DNA of 64,000 bases, taken from NCBI GenBank assembly GCA_002286855.1, contig NRSV01000008.1:496001-560000 (forward strand), written 5' to 3'. This DNA is from Bipolaris cookei (Eukaryota; Ascomycota; Dothideomycetes; Pleosporales; Pleosporaceae). Both the position numbers and the translations under genes were made by a program. Below the pieces are notes generated by a model, which made no database searches, was not told where the DNA came from, and saw nothing but the letters and a program-made list of their open reading frames with translations. Shown here one piece after another: positions 9,539 to 23,038 of this stretch. Position 1 is the stretch's first letter. Every line of letters starts with the position of its first letter.

Positions 9539-12500
9539 CTAGGAACCCTTTAGGTTCGATGTCGAGAAGTTGAAGTTGAGAAACTCGAATTTGTCCTTCG
9601 AGGTAGTTCGGCTTTCAGCTGACAAGATGCTCTGAGCACTGTTGTCAATGGATGGCGAACCCCTTGTGGAATGTTGTGTGTCGCGCGGTTCAAGAAGCAA
9701 TGAACGACGGTAGTAGTTTTGAACGTTGGCTTGGTCGCTCACACGCATCCGCTGTATCTGGCTATCCATCCAGTCTTGCATTTCTGGGACAGCGGCTAGT
9801 GGATAGGGAACCTGGAACGACTGCAATTGGCCGATAATCTTCGCAGTCTTCATGTGCTTGTCGAAATTGATAACGGAAACGCTATCCGACCCAGAGTCAC
9901 CGGGGAGTTGTCGCGTAGTACCGTTACCAACATCGATAAATGTGAGGTCTGTGAGGTAAATTCCGACGAAAGGAATGCATGGCGCAATGTGATCTTGAAG
10001 ACGCTGTCGCAGTATGGCGTAGTTACGCCCAACATCTGTGATCGCTTTCAACTCGTCCAAGCGAGCCTTGGTCTTCGTCGACACGAGGTCCCAGGTCCGC
10101 TTGAGACGCATGATCATGGAAGAGTTGAGGGAGCAAATGATGGCCATGAGCGAGTCATAGTTGTGCAGCTCTAGGCACTTGGCTGCAATCTTAACCCACT
10201 GCTTGATTATAACTGCTCGCTTCTTGGCATCTTCAAGTTGCAAAATGGTATCGGCAACTAGGTTTGCCAGGTCAGTCGAAAGAGTCGACATTGCCTTGAC
10301 GTTGTGTGCCTTGGAATCCTTCTTCTTGGTCCACTCGAGAGCAAGAAGCTCTTCTGGTTGAATGGCGCAAAAGAGCTTCGACTCAATAATGGTAAACTGT
10401 CTGGCAAGCTCCAGAGGATCAAAGTCCATGATACTGCATTGCGCTTTTCCTTCTTTGCTGGCCCGGAGAGCATTGAGTTGGCTCTTGCTGACGAGTGGCG
10501 TTGGAACATGGCTGTCGGCAGGTATATATGTAGCGTTTGAGGCGCCAGTCTTGCCAATCGACGACACCAAGCGAGGCACAAGGGCTCCAGCCCTCACTTC
10601 GGTTACCTTGGATGTCAATTCCGCTAGTCGTTTGCCGGCAGCGGGCATAGCAGCTCGGAGTTTTCCAGTCGCAAATGCCAAGATCACGTCCAGGGCGGCG
10701 CAATCGGTGTCGCTTGACCAGTGGCTTTCAAGCCAGCCCTTGAAAACGTTGTAAACTCGAAGACGAACCGGTACACCCACGGTTTGGCTGCTGCCAATGT
10801 AGTCGAAACGGTCAATTAGGCATTGCGCAAGTTCGATCGGTGTGGTAAAAAGACGGAAGGTCAGATAGAAGGCGTTTACAAAGACAATGTCTGGTGTGGA
10901 CTCGTACGTCGTCAGCTGCTCTACCAGGGCTGGGAGTGAACCGCCTGAGATCTGGCCATCCTTGTTGTAAACTAGCTCGTGTACATACGTTGTCTCCAAC
11001 AAGTGCTCCTCGCCAGCAGCAGCATCCTCGTTGGCCAACTGCTGGAGCTCAGAGCAACTGCCAACGCTGCTGACCAAAGTTTGACAGCTTTGCTTCTTGG
11101 AAGGCGAGTGATCTGGGGTAGTGGCACGAGTCGAGACAAGAGACTCGGCACTCACAGAGCCATCTCGTGCACTGGAGTGATAGGTACTAGCGCTGTCGGT
11201 GACAGATGTAATAACGCTCTCAGCGTTCAAAGAGCCAGCGAGGCTTTCTTGAGTAGCACTTGCAGGACTCTCGGCTGACTCAGATAGTGTGGACGGATTC
11301 AGTACCGGGGTGGGCACAGCATCGAGAGGCGGCAGAGATACACGGGACGATCTGAAGGATACAGCAGTCGGGCTTTCGACGATGGCTGGCTGAGGACTTG
11401 GCTGTAGACTAACCCTTTGTTTTTCGATGGGTGAGGGGAGTGGTACTTCGGGCAAAGGCTTCGATTCGGAGATGACAAGTGGGGGAGGCTTCTCACGCTC
11501 CTCAGTTGGCGGTGCTGGCAGTGGCTTGTTGGTCTCCATGACAGCCTCGTTAGGCTTAGGTGAGGCAGGCCTCTCAACTATCGGTTGTTGTTGCTCACTG
11601 GGGCTAGGTTCCTGGAATATCGATTTCTCTAGCCCCAAACCAGCAGCCTCAGTTTCAAACTCAAAGTCTCCAATCCTTTCAATCACAACCCTAGCCTTGG
11701 TGACACAGTCACCAGCGGCCCGTACACAGCTTGTAGCAGCCTTGACAATCTGCTTCCCAGCATCTGGCGCCACGACTTCTTCGCCCTCTGCATCTGCCTG
11801 GATGAACATATCCTTGGTGGCTTGCACAAGTTCGGTCAGACGGGCGTACATGGCGTCTCGTGCTTCCTCGAGCGGGTTAGACCTTCGCGAGTCGCGTTCC
11901 CATACTTCTTTAACAACTGTGAGGAGTTGGCGACAAGCGACGACGGAGTTTTTTGTGGTCTGAGCTAGCTCATCTGAAGAGCGCGATTGCAGGTGCAAAC
12001 CGATAAAAGAGCCGATGAAGCCCAAAAAGGCATCATGAGCAGTGTTGAGCTTCTCGGAAGCGAGGTTTCCCCTGTGCGCACTGAACGACTTGCGCGTGTA
12101 CGACAAGCGATGCGTCATAGACGTGCGTTTTGACTGAAATCCGGATTGAGAATGTAGTATTGATGATTGAACAGAGTCTGCTTCGGAGGGTAGGGAAAAG
12201 GCGACGGACAGGCGGTTGAAGTTTCGTGACGATTGGGCGGATCCAGTGTACCAGTCGTCCTGTGTCGATCCACTTGCTTGTGTGACTGGAGAATCGCAAG
12301 TATTCGCCGAGGCACTATCGTCGGTCGATGGGGCCGGTGTTGTCATTGGTTCCACTGCGGCGTCCGAAGGCGGGGTGAGTGGTCGGTTGTCCACATCGTC
12401 TAGCTCAAACAGTGACAGGGAGACGGCATCTGTTGTCCAGATGTCAAGAAAACGAACTGCCCTAGTGACAAGCTTGAACGATTTGAACACAAGCTCGTCC

Positions 12501-13340
12501 ATATGCTCAAATACTGGAAGAGGTAGCTCGTTTGATTGCAAAGCTTCCTGGAAGGACTTTGCCGTCTTGACGAGAGTAGAGAGATCTCCCAGCAGGGCTT
12601 TGCGCATACGACGCAAACCTACATGGGCCAGAACGAGCCGCGAGTCTTTTTGTAGACACTCGGTTCTTTCCTGATAAGAGTTAGCAGGAGGGTCAAGGAT
12701 GAAAGTATGGATGCACTGAATGAGCCTGACTTACAAGGAAAAGTCGTACGCCGACGATCATGCCTCGAACATAGTCTTGCCTCGAAAAGGCCACCAGATC
12801 GCCATTCTCTCCATCGCGGACAAGATCCCAGATGTATGTGAGAGCAGTCAGCAGATTTCGAATAATGGGATGGTCATAAGGCTCGCAGTAGTTGGTCGGA
12901 AGCCATCCACGGGCGCCCGAGGCCAACAATGTGCCATCGGCCCATCCATTTGGATGAACGGAATGGACGAGGATGACATCGCCTTGGTTAATGGCTACGG
13001 TGATGGAAGATTCGTCCGTCGACGATGATGACACGGTCGAGGTCGGGTTGTAGTGATAAAAGGCGCGAAGATAGTTGTGGAATTGGGGTGGTTGTTGTAG
13101 TTGTTGTTGCTGTGATTGCTGTGGAGTCATGGCCTCGGTCGAACACTTTGGGGTCAATGGAGGCGACATGTGTTTTTGCGAGTGGCTTCCAAGAGTGCCC
13201 CTTGAGGATGACTGTCGACTATGGCCGCGGATGGCTGTACGTGAGCGTGACCTACTAGGTGACTTGTGAATGTTTAAGGGTGCTACGAGTGCACTGGATC
13301 GCTTGTCCATGTCTGGTTGCTCGTGGTTGGGGGACGCCAT
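9539..13340 (-). CDS. CDC25: CDC25-family Ras guanine nucleotide exchange factor with SH3 domain
   Basis: Activates Ras by exchanging GDP for GTP, at the head of cAMP or MAPK signalling. Exons 13340-12735 and 12670-9539 (64 bp intron, GTAAGT...CTAAC...CAG) give 1245 residues. Order: Ser/Gln-rich N-terminus; SH3 domain about 90-155 (LRAFYHYNP to GWLPTNYCEP); helical region about 200-540; Pro/Ser-rich linker about 540-740; RasGEF_N about 758-895 (VNAFYLTFRLFTTP); catalytic RasGEF about 953-1195 (NYDSLMAIICSLNSS, PFVGIYLTDLTFI). The SH3-RasGEF_N-RasGEF order and size match yeast Cdc25/Sdc25 and fission yeast Ste6. The SH3 domain separates it from BUD5-type factors. The start is the first in-frame ATG of exon 1. 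No lesion is seen. Confidence 0.93.
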
Positions 13341-16300
13341 GTCAAAAGCCAGGCGAAATGGTCCTAGGAAAAGTCGCTAACTAGGCGCTGTACGTGCATA
13401 CATGTGTAGCTAGCATTTGGTAGACGAGCCTGGTGTATGTAAAACGAGAGGTGTGAAACCGTGGTGTGCTTCTTGTTGACTGATTACTATAATGTTGGAT
13501 AGATGCAGGAGTGAGGAACAACGACAATGGTGCGAAGAGAGCCCAAGCAGGCAAGTGGAGCAGGAGATGGGGGGCAAACGGAAAGTGACATACCCGATGT
13601 GACAGCAGCTAGCGTGCCGTGAAGATAAAGAGGGCGAGGATGAAGCAGAGCGTGACAGATGTTGCAGTGAATGAAATCGAAGGGCGAATGGACCAGTCGT
13701 GTTGGTGTTTGCCGGGAAAATGGCAATAGTGAATTAGGCGGGCGGGTAGAAAGCTGGGACGGGGTGTGTTTCCGGGACACAGAAGATGGCACAGGGCAAT
13801 TGTGGGTGGAAAGGTGGAAGGGTGGAAGGAGCGAGCAGAAGAAGCTCAGACACGGTCTGTCTCTCGTCGAGGAGTGCAGGCGTTTGAGAAGGGGGTGTGG
13901 TTGCTGTGGAGGGGCAGGTGCCAGTGCTTGGAGAGAGGGTGTAGGGCTCTATCTTGTAATGGCGATTGCGGCGCGGAGCAGGAAAGAAGTAGAGGATTAG
14001 GATTGCAAGGGTCGGCCTGGCTGTCGTGGTTGTTTGCAGGGGAGGGCTGGGGCGGCGGCGGCGGCTCCTTCCAACGGTTCGTTTGCGAGGCAGGCGCACT
14101 GCAGGCCAGGGAAGGAGCGACTGGAAAAGAAAGCAAGAGCACGGGCGGAGGGAGCAGCACAGGCAGGAGCAGCCGGCCGGGGGGGCAATTGGCACGGCAG
14201 GCAGGGAGAGGCTGTAGAGGCGGAGGGTCGTCGAGGCTGGACAGACTGGCTGGGCGTGTGTTATTATCACATCACGATGGAATCCTTGGGCCAGGCTGGT
14301 GCTGCTGTGCAAAAAGATTCATGAATAGTAGGACAGGGGTGGACTGTCAGTGGTGCAGGGGTTCCTGGCCAGGGTCAAGGAGCGTTGGCGGGCGGCGGCG
14401 CTGCTCCCATGGCCTGCAAGTGCACGGCGCGAAGCTGATTCGCGGCGCCGCGGCCGTGCAGTGCTAGGGGAGTCGCCCGTGGGTTGTCCCCGGCATTTCT
14501 CCCTGGCATGGCGCTGGTGCTGCTGTGCCTTGGCCGTCGACGTTGGGGGACATTGCTCTCTGCTACTAAGTCCTATGCATCCACACACCCATTCACCCAG
14601 CCGACGACCCCCCGGCTGGGATAGCGACACCATGCACGCACACTCATCCATCCACCCACCCATCGCCACCACCACCACTACCACGTCCACATCCACGTCC
14701 GCTCCCGCAACCAGCTCCCACGCCCATTCCGACGCCTACGCCCGCCTTCGCCACCACCCGCGGCGGCAGTGACAAGCTTGGGCGCGCGGCGTGCAATAGC
14801 CCATGAGGCCCAAAATCCACTGCTGCCGCCCGCTAGCATCGCTGGTGGCCGTCGTGTGAACCAAATCTCCGCCAGCAACGGTACTACGCGTCTGGCGTCG
14901 CCTCCGCCCTCGTCCCCCCGTGCGTGGTGCGGTGCGATGGCTTGCATCAAGCCCCGCTTAGCGCAGGGCACATGTGCAGACGCGACCGAGGGCCTGCAGC
15001 AACAGGCCTGCCCGACGCCCCACTGCGAATCCACTCCCCCAGTCGCAGACTCGAGGGCCTGGAATGGCAGCATGAGCCTGCAGCTACAGCCCAGAGCTTC
15101 GATCAACCCCCGCCTCATGCGTCCCTCTATGCCCGAGAGGGCAATTTCCGGCGGCTCACGCTCCCCGGTTGCCACGGCCGTTGCTCCATTCCACTCACGT
15201 TCATCTCGACTACATGGCTGTACTGTACGTAGTACTCACTCTAGCATAGCACTGCTGCTGCTACTCTCTTCGATTCCCTGGCCGGCCCCATGGCGCGCAA
15301 GCACACCAACTGATGACATGGCGCCTGCGCCATGCGCCTTGCTACTGCAGTGCTACCATTCTCTTACTGCTCTTGGTCCTGCCTCCAAACTGCCACACGA
15401 TATATAATGCCGTCCGCGTAGACGTCATGCTCGACTCGGCACCCTATGCTCCAGATCCCGGCACCCCACTAGCATCAATGCGTCTTCTTGTACTTGGAGC
15501 ATTAGTACCGTGACGACGCTGACCATCCTGCAGTCCACGACGCCCACTGGACAGTAGTGCCCTGTATTGCGCTTTATGGTGGCTCTCAACTATCCCGCTA
15601 AGAATCAACACATTTTGCTATCATATCCATACCATACTAACGGGCCCAACAACTTGACTTTGGCGTGCCTCAGCCCTGTTACATAATACCCATGATCACC
15701 GCACTGTTCAATCCACTCAACAACATGCCGGCAATAACCTAATTTTGCACCACCCACAGTATACTGCAAAATCGCGTCGTCATCCAAAAACCTTCCGACA
15801 GCCGGACGTGTGAGGTTTAACCTAAAATCACACTACTATACATATGTACCATATGCTGCGTCTGCAAACAACCTGCGACATGGCCGACCAAGAAAAACGC
15901 TGACCACCCTCTCGGCATCATTATGACGATGCTATGCTCCTCGCGTCCATCTCCGAGTAAGAATCTGCATTCAACGCACTCGTCTCCGTATATCGCCAGA
16001 TACCTCTCTATCTTGCTTCCCCCACAGCCCGTGGGGAATCTACCCCCAACCCGAATTGCTTTTACGAGCTGCAAACTTGATCAACAGTGCATGCTAGCGC
16101 TATTCGCAATGCAGGTACCTAAAGCTACTCACACACCAGCCTCATTCTACACCTCGCTATCGTAATCCGTATTAGACCTCTACAACGTACGGCATTAGCC
16201 AATCACTCAACAATCGCCCCACTACCCTACTTGGCAGCTAATATGCCGTTCAGCGCTACGGCTTTGGATCGGCAGATTTGCAGCAGAATGTCTTTACACA

Positions 16301-18473
16301 CTCCGCCCGCCTAGGTGAAACAAATGACATTTAGTGTCACTTGATGTGTCTTTCCTAAACCATAGCCCAAGTACCTTATTGGCCTACTGGCGCTTCTTGA
16401 CGCTGGTAGCGCATGACAGTCAAGCATAGACTTGTGACGTCAAGCACATTTCAAATGGCATACTGGCGATCTTGACACCCGACATAGCCCGGTTGATAAT
16501 CAGGAACCAAAGTAGTATTGTATCATAGTACGCCACAAAAGAGGTCCAGTTTCCATGTAGAGAAAGATCGTCGTCGAAGCGCGCTGATCTCCTCCTTCTG
16601 TGGATATGGGGGCTAGTGCAAGTGCCCCTATCTCTCCGAAAGGCTTTGATCGACCTGCTTTTGTGGCGCATAGCACAAAAGTGGCAACCCACTCCCGCTC
16701 ATCGTTTAACTACAACGACATTTCGCAAGCGTAGGCCTCTTTCAATGAGCCAATGACCAGGCAATTTGACCTCCTATTGCGAACGCATTGCGAACTCATC
16801 GTTCGGGTATCTCATTGGCCGAAGCTAGAGATCCGTAGCGCGATTGCTATGAAAGCTACCAGCCGCGGGCACACGTTAGCTGCCGGCACTCGCATCGCCG
16901 ACTTCATTGCCGATGGCTGCACAATTCGTGTGAACCAAGTCGTCGCTCTAAATTTATCGACGTATCCTTACTTACTGTCATTCGCCAATCAAATCAACGT
17001 GCATTTAAGTTTTTCTTGCTCCGCCCAGGGTTTTTACTAGGCGGGCGCAACGTGCTAGAATCGAGACTCTTCGTCGGCCAACTTGCACTTTTGTAGGGCC
17101 TCGATCTGTCGTAGAGCTGTGCCACATCTCGTGTGTATGCAAGGCCGACAACGACCCGAGGGCGCGGACCGGATTGTGGGTCTTCCAATGAACGGATCCT
17201 ACTCTACTCCGACGCAATATTACCGAGGCTTGGGCACTGACATCTCCCTGCCCACGGTGACTGAGCGTCATGTGAACGACTTTGAATGCATGTTTGCGGC
17301 ACAGGAAGGGCGGCACAGTCAGATGTTTTTTTTCCGAGGAGTATTCCATGTGCCGCAGCATATGCTGTTCTCCAGCTCTCATGGACTCAGTTGCAAGACG
17401 AGGCGTTCATCACCGAATCAGTGCTGATTGTAGAGTTTTCCTACTACAGTGTCACGAAGAGTCTGTCATGACGCGACATGCTTCACTAACGCCCGTCTCC
17501 AAGACAGAAAGTTATATGAGCAATACAAGCCCCAACAGTAACAAAAGAACATTCTATATATGTACACGGCAAAAAATCTCGGGTTTGAGATATATGTGCC
17601 ATCCACGCTGAGGTATTAAGTAGTAATCAAAGCCAAGGTGCTATTTTCGCAACGTTCCACTGGTTCAATAGGCGACTAATTCGAGGGTCCAGGCCAATTC
17701 CGATTCTTTACCGCGCTCCAAGGGATCATCCTAAGAAACTCTCAAGACGCTACCCATACTATGTATGTACTTGGCATTCAACCTCTTCTCGCATTGCTCA
17801 AGCTGTGTCCTGCATCTCATCGAGCCTCCCGGCTCCTGCGTGCCGCCTTTCTTCCCTGCTGCAACGATGGTGTTAAAGTCGATCTTCGGTTGCAGTGCCC
17901 GCCTCTACACCGGCCCTGCTGAACATGGCTGATCTCCACTTCACATCTCGGAGGAGCACCCGGCTCTGTCTACTTGAAACTATCTTGCCAATTGATACGA
18001 GAGCCATTGCTCTTCACCATGGATTCAGCGCAGTTACGAGAGGTGGGTTTCTTCTTCACGCTGCAGATGTCGTGCTTTCGCATGATGACAAATTTTATGC
18101 CACAATGTGCCTTTGCTGCGGCGTAGTTGCCAAAGCCCCTCAGCCCTTTCATTGCGCATCTGAACATTTACAAAGTGAAACTAACATCACGGATCCACAA
18201 TTGTATCAGCTATTGACTCAACACAAAGAATATATAATAGTAACGGACTATAAACGCCACAATCCAACAGAAAGCAATACAAACACTTTGACATATGTCG
18301 TGTTACGGTGTACCTGCATATACGCATACATATGTGCTTACAAGAGTCATTTGCAAAATGACGTCCTCTATTTTTCGACTCGGCCAATATGCAACTTCCG
18401 GTCTCCAATGCCCCGCCTCCTACCAACAAGAAGTTTGTACGATTCTGCTCATAGTTCAACAAGCGCAACACCA

Positions 18474-18474
18474 C

Positions 18475-18504
<30 letters not shown>
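18474..18504 (+). repeat. (CAA)n microsatellite
   Basis: About ten tandem CAA units in a non-coding stretch; ends where the sequence turns into ATTTTAAT. Confidence 0.9.
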
Positions 18505-18505
<1 letters not shown>

Positions 18506-21296
18506 TTTAATCACAGTAATATCAAGTCCTGTCTGCTTGTCGTTTTTTTAGATTAACCATTCAGGTTCGTCTGTACGTACTCATAGCTCTGATGATTTCC
18601 TGTTTCCTATGTCATCCGTTTACCAGGTCCACGTTTCACCATTCCCGATTGAGCCGGCAACGAGGATGCCCTGTCTCTCCGCCATTCGCGGAAAATCATT
18701 ATTGCTGGCAACACATTTCTAAGTAGGCGAAGCAACCTCAAATTTCGGAGCCTACCCACATGTTCGAACACGGCTTATGAAGCTGGTATCAGATCATTCT
18801 CAAGGCGTATGGGATCTGTCTCACATTCTTTCTTTCCCTGGACTAAACCTGCTCAAAATGGCAAGATAGCTGGACAATGTCGATGGCTGCTATTGCCACC
18901 CTGGTAGATTATTGCAGATGGAGAAAGTGCAAGAGCATGAGATGGGGAGGCTAAACCCTGATCTGCAGTGAGGACTGCACTTTTGGTGTTGAAGCATTTC
19001 CTTTAGTTGAGCCGCTTGGGAGGAGAAAGAAAGAGCACACTTTACCGCACGGTATCATGGGTAATTGTGTTGCGACAAAAGCAAACATGTGATCTGCTGG
19101 GTAAATGGTCAAGGATTGATTTTTCTGGTCGTAGATGCATGCATATCCTTTTTTCTTTCGGAGCTTGGCCATGCGCAGCAATCTGCTTTTGGAAAGAAGC
19201 AATACGTCGCAATGCCGGGCCGATATGCAAGAACCGCTGCAAAGGTACTTTCGACTCCACAGCATCACCTGAACGATTGACTTTGTTTTGTCCAGATCTC
19301 TCGATTCTTTGTCGCGTCCTGCCCAACGCGATGTAACTTTGATTGCACCATCGGTCAAGTTTCAGAAACGCAGTACAAAAGCAATCTTGAGTCCACCCGG
19401 CCCCACCATAGCACACTACATTTCAAAGCTCAAGTCTTCTGTATCAATCCTCTGAGTCGACCACAAAAAGTCGGTTTGTAAAGGATGTTGTATCATTCCT
19501 GTGGGGTATTGCTCGTTCGTGGGTTTGGGATAAAGAATGCAAGGACAAGAAACTCATGACAATTTTCTTCGTTGCAGTTGTCATCACCGCAGTTGTCCTC
19601 ATACATGAATTGCAGCAATTGTCTTAGACATACCAGGACCTTCCCTATTTGTCAGAGTAGAGCTGTAACAACTCGATTACTGGTTGAGGAACCGCAACCA
19701 CTTGCCGAATTAGCTACTGTATCTACCCTCTTTAGGCCAGCACGCAATATCACTAATCAACTCCCATGACAAAGGCACCATGGCACCTCGCCGACTTCCA
19801 CACCGCAACCCTGGAGTGATCTTCCGCACAACATACTATAACCTTGATAACTATGCTCCCACGCCGAGCCACGACTCTTGTCTGTATCCCGCGCATGTGT
19901 ACTACATACGACTCAACTGCAGTGCAAATGGCTCTTTTTCTAGGGTATCCTAGTCGCGTGTTCTGTCCTTGACTCGAGACACGGCCGCCCTCGCCATGGC
20001 AGCTTCTCGTTTTCAAACCCCAAATGCCAATATACAGCCAGTATAGCATCACAATGCATTTGTGTTTACTATCTAGCGACTATGTCGCTTGTATCTTGAA
20101 CTAGGTACCTATATCCCCCTCTATATCCGAATCTGCAGCTCTCATCGCTTAGGAAGGACAATGCCGCTGTCTTACCTATCTCGACTCACAATCCTAGCTT
20201 CCGCAAACCCACACGACTCACTTGCCTTCCTGTCATATGCAACGGGAAAGATGCGTATGTACTTGGCATAGAAGATTCAGTGTTCCGCATTGCGAATCTT
20301 CCACATGACTTGACTACGCCGACATAGTAGCTTTGCGTTCCTCATTCCCGGCACATGTATACCACAAGAGGCAACAGAACCGTAGTAAAATGCACGCACA
20401 AGGTAGACCAATAAGAAATCATCCCGAACATAAAATAAAATCAAGGCTGCTTTCCGATGCAAGCATACGATTTTTCAATCACTCCCTAGGATCTTCCTTC
20501 CCACGTTCATGCGCCCAACTCGCAGCTGGGATAACCGGACACGACCGCCAACCAACCAGAGAGAGCGGGATAGCGGGAGTGAGACGGAAAGAAAGTGAGC
20601 ACCCTCGCCCGTTACGAGTTACCGTACTTTTGCTACCGGCGGCCCCAAATTACCATGCTGGATGCTTATTCAACCCTTGATCATCGACATCAGACCATGG
20701 ACTATGGCTTTAGCTACGCGTTAAACGGGATCGCTGATGGGATTGCCGCTGTTTGCACAGTGGTCAAGGGTTCGCGCATGGTGGCGAGTCAGTCCGCCTT
20801 TGACCTGACAAGGAATATGCTTGCTGAGTATGGGTTACTTACCTTACTGGACATCGACCGTGCGATATATCGATAAGGATGGACTATCATGTTGGGTTGC
20901 TATCGCAAATGGCTAGTGAGTAGGTAAGTAAGTGAGGGATAGAGTGAGTGGGCGGGTTCTTGAGTGACTTGGTGACATGACACTAGGTATGTACCTACGA
21001 CACTCAACCACTAGTACCATGACTACTACTACCATCATGCAAACATACTTTATCTTCGCACCCTATATACTATTTTGTACAAAATTTCCCTTATTTTTCC
21101 ATCACCCACGTCCATCATCACATCCCCCCACCTCCTGCTTCTCTCCTCAACGCGCGCGGCAGGATCAATCACAAACACACCGAAATATCACCGATGGCGT
21201 CCCATTCACCCACATGGTATTGTTTTCGCTCGTTAGTTCCCACTTTGTACGTTGATTGTCGGCTGGAAACTTTTTGGGATCGACAGGCCTCCTTGT

Positions 21297-21331
21297 CCAC
21301 ATCCGCATCCACATCCACATCCACATCCACG
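21297..21331 (+). repeat. (CCACAT)n tandem repeat
   Basis: Five to six copies of a six-base unit, one with G for A, followed directly by an inverted CCACGTGG. Confidence 0.85.
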
Positions 21332-21360
21332 TGGATTTTTTCGTCCATTGGTCTCTCGCG

Positions 21361-21387
21361 CCTCGCCTCGCCTCGCCTCGCCTCGCC
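21361..21387 (+). repeat. (CCTCG)n tandem repeat
   Basis: Five perfect five-base units, lying 30 bp after the CCACAT repeat. Confidence 0.9.
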
Positions 21388-21532
21388 TAACCCTCCCCGA
21401 GCACTTTGGCCTTGTCACGACTCAACCGCCTTAGCCCTGCGACGCAGCTATAGGCAACACCACATATGAACTTTAATTCTTGCACATACACACACGGTTC
21501 GAGAGCCTTACCGCGCCAGGCATATACATACA

Positions 21533-21554
21533 CACACACATATATATGTGTGTG
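21533..21554. repeat. 22-bp perfect palindrome (CA/TA/TG)
   Basis: CACACACA followed by TATATA and TGTGTGTG forms a perfect self-complementary 22-mer, arising where a CA run meets a TG run. It is probably simple-repeat drift; a cruciform is possible. Confidence 0.85.
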
Positions 21555-23013
21555 CGTAAAGTTTGCCATGCCATCGCTTAGCCTGTGCTTGAGCGACTGT
21601 GCCTTCGTTCCTCACTTTCCGTTACAATTCGAGATTACAGTACACGCACACGTACACGCACGCACTTGCTCTCTACGTCTCACTAACAAGGAAAGGGATT
21701 AGACTATGGCTATTCATGTCCCCAGCGCGGGAAGGTACGTAAAACGATGTTTGCACTATCGCCGCCACATCCGCCACTGCAACGCCAAACTCATGGAGAT
21801 AAAGTATGTGTCATGATATTTTTCTTCTTATCTCTTTCACTCTGGACAGGATGGCAAACTTGGTAATGCTGCGATGGACCATATTCGATGCTTAACCCGT
21901 TCATCTAGCTGAAATCGATTCCGTCACCACTTCAGCCATCATTATCATCGTCACCGTCATCGATGCCCCTCGTATCACTTACCCAGCTGACCACCGGATA
22001 CATACATGCGAACCCAAAGCGACTATCGACGTATTGATATTTCTCCTCATACTTCCGCACCGTATCAGGCGTAGGTGTTGACAAGAAAGTTCACGAGAGA
22101 CATAAACATGCAAAACAAACTTCGTCTACTCTGCCAGCAAGCCCGTCTGACTGTCCATATCATATGAAGATATAGGTTGAAACAGGATAAAGTGGTGTTG
22201 TAAGCTTATGTGCATGGCGAAAAGCCCCCTCCCCATAAGGAAGAAGAGGGACAAAGTTAATAAAGTTAAATAGATTGTTAATATATTCTCCTGTTCGAGG
22301 CGAGATATCATTGCCATAGACACGATATTACCAACTGTTTATTTTTAGACAAATCTAGGGAAAGGAGATGTTAACACCTCGTACCTAGTGAATGAATCGA
22401 CTTTCGATAGTCTCACTAAAAAAAAGCAGCAGTAGTGCACAATTTGGCGTTTGGTATATTTATACGAACATTCCGTCGTATATGCGCGGCACCCTCGTGT
22501 CACGCTCTTAGCAAACTCATAACCCAGCCCAATACAACATGCATCTCCTACCTATCTACAACACAAGTTTTTAAGAATCCCTCAAAAATCAAACGAATTA
22601 GAGAGAAAAAAAATTCTAGACAAAAAAAACCGCCCACGGATACAACACCAAACTAGGAAGTCCAACCTGCCAATCCGGAGCATATAAAAACCCCCTTCTC
22701 TCGGCTCCAAATACCCAAACCCACCCCCAAGTTACTACTAGCGCTTACAACTCCACGGATGGTATCTCCAACACACCTCGTCCTTCTCCCAGAGATGACG
22801 CGAACACAAGGAAGCACAACCGAACAACGCTAATCCACAGGGCGGGGAGGGGGGGGAGGCCCCGAACAGCCCGTATCCTTGTCCTGAAAAATCCCGAGTA
22901 CGTAGTACTTAAGTAAGTCACCTCGGAGTTTGACAGGGACGGGGGGGCAGTTGCGCACATCACATCACATTCCAGCATGGTATGACCTTTTCGTCTGGGT
23001 TGGATAGTATTAA

Positions 23014-23038
23014 TGCTCTGCTCTGCTCTGCTCTGCTC
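23014..23038 (+). repeat. (GCTCT)n tandem repeat
   Basis: Five five-base units in non-coding DNA, about 1 kb past the PSF2 3' end. Confidence 0.85.

Noticed and set aside
13766..14467. 233-codon G-rich open frame, and overlapping frames on both strands
   Set aside because: Gly/Arg-rich low complexity caused by G-rich DNA, with open frames on both strands at once; no family pattern.
14769..15407. 212-codon open frame
   Set aside because: C-rich DNA with few stops by composition; no domain, and Pro/Ala/Ser-biased.
17895..18551. 218-codon open frame ending in a Thr run
   Set aside because: The frame runs through the CAA microsatellite and shows no conserved block.
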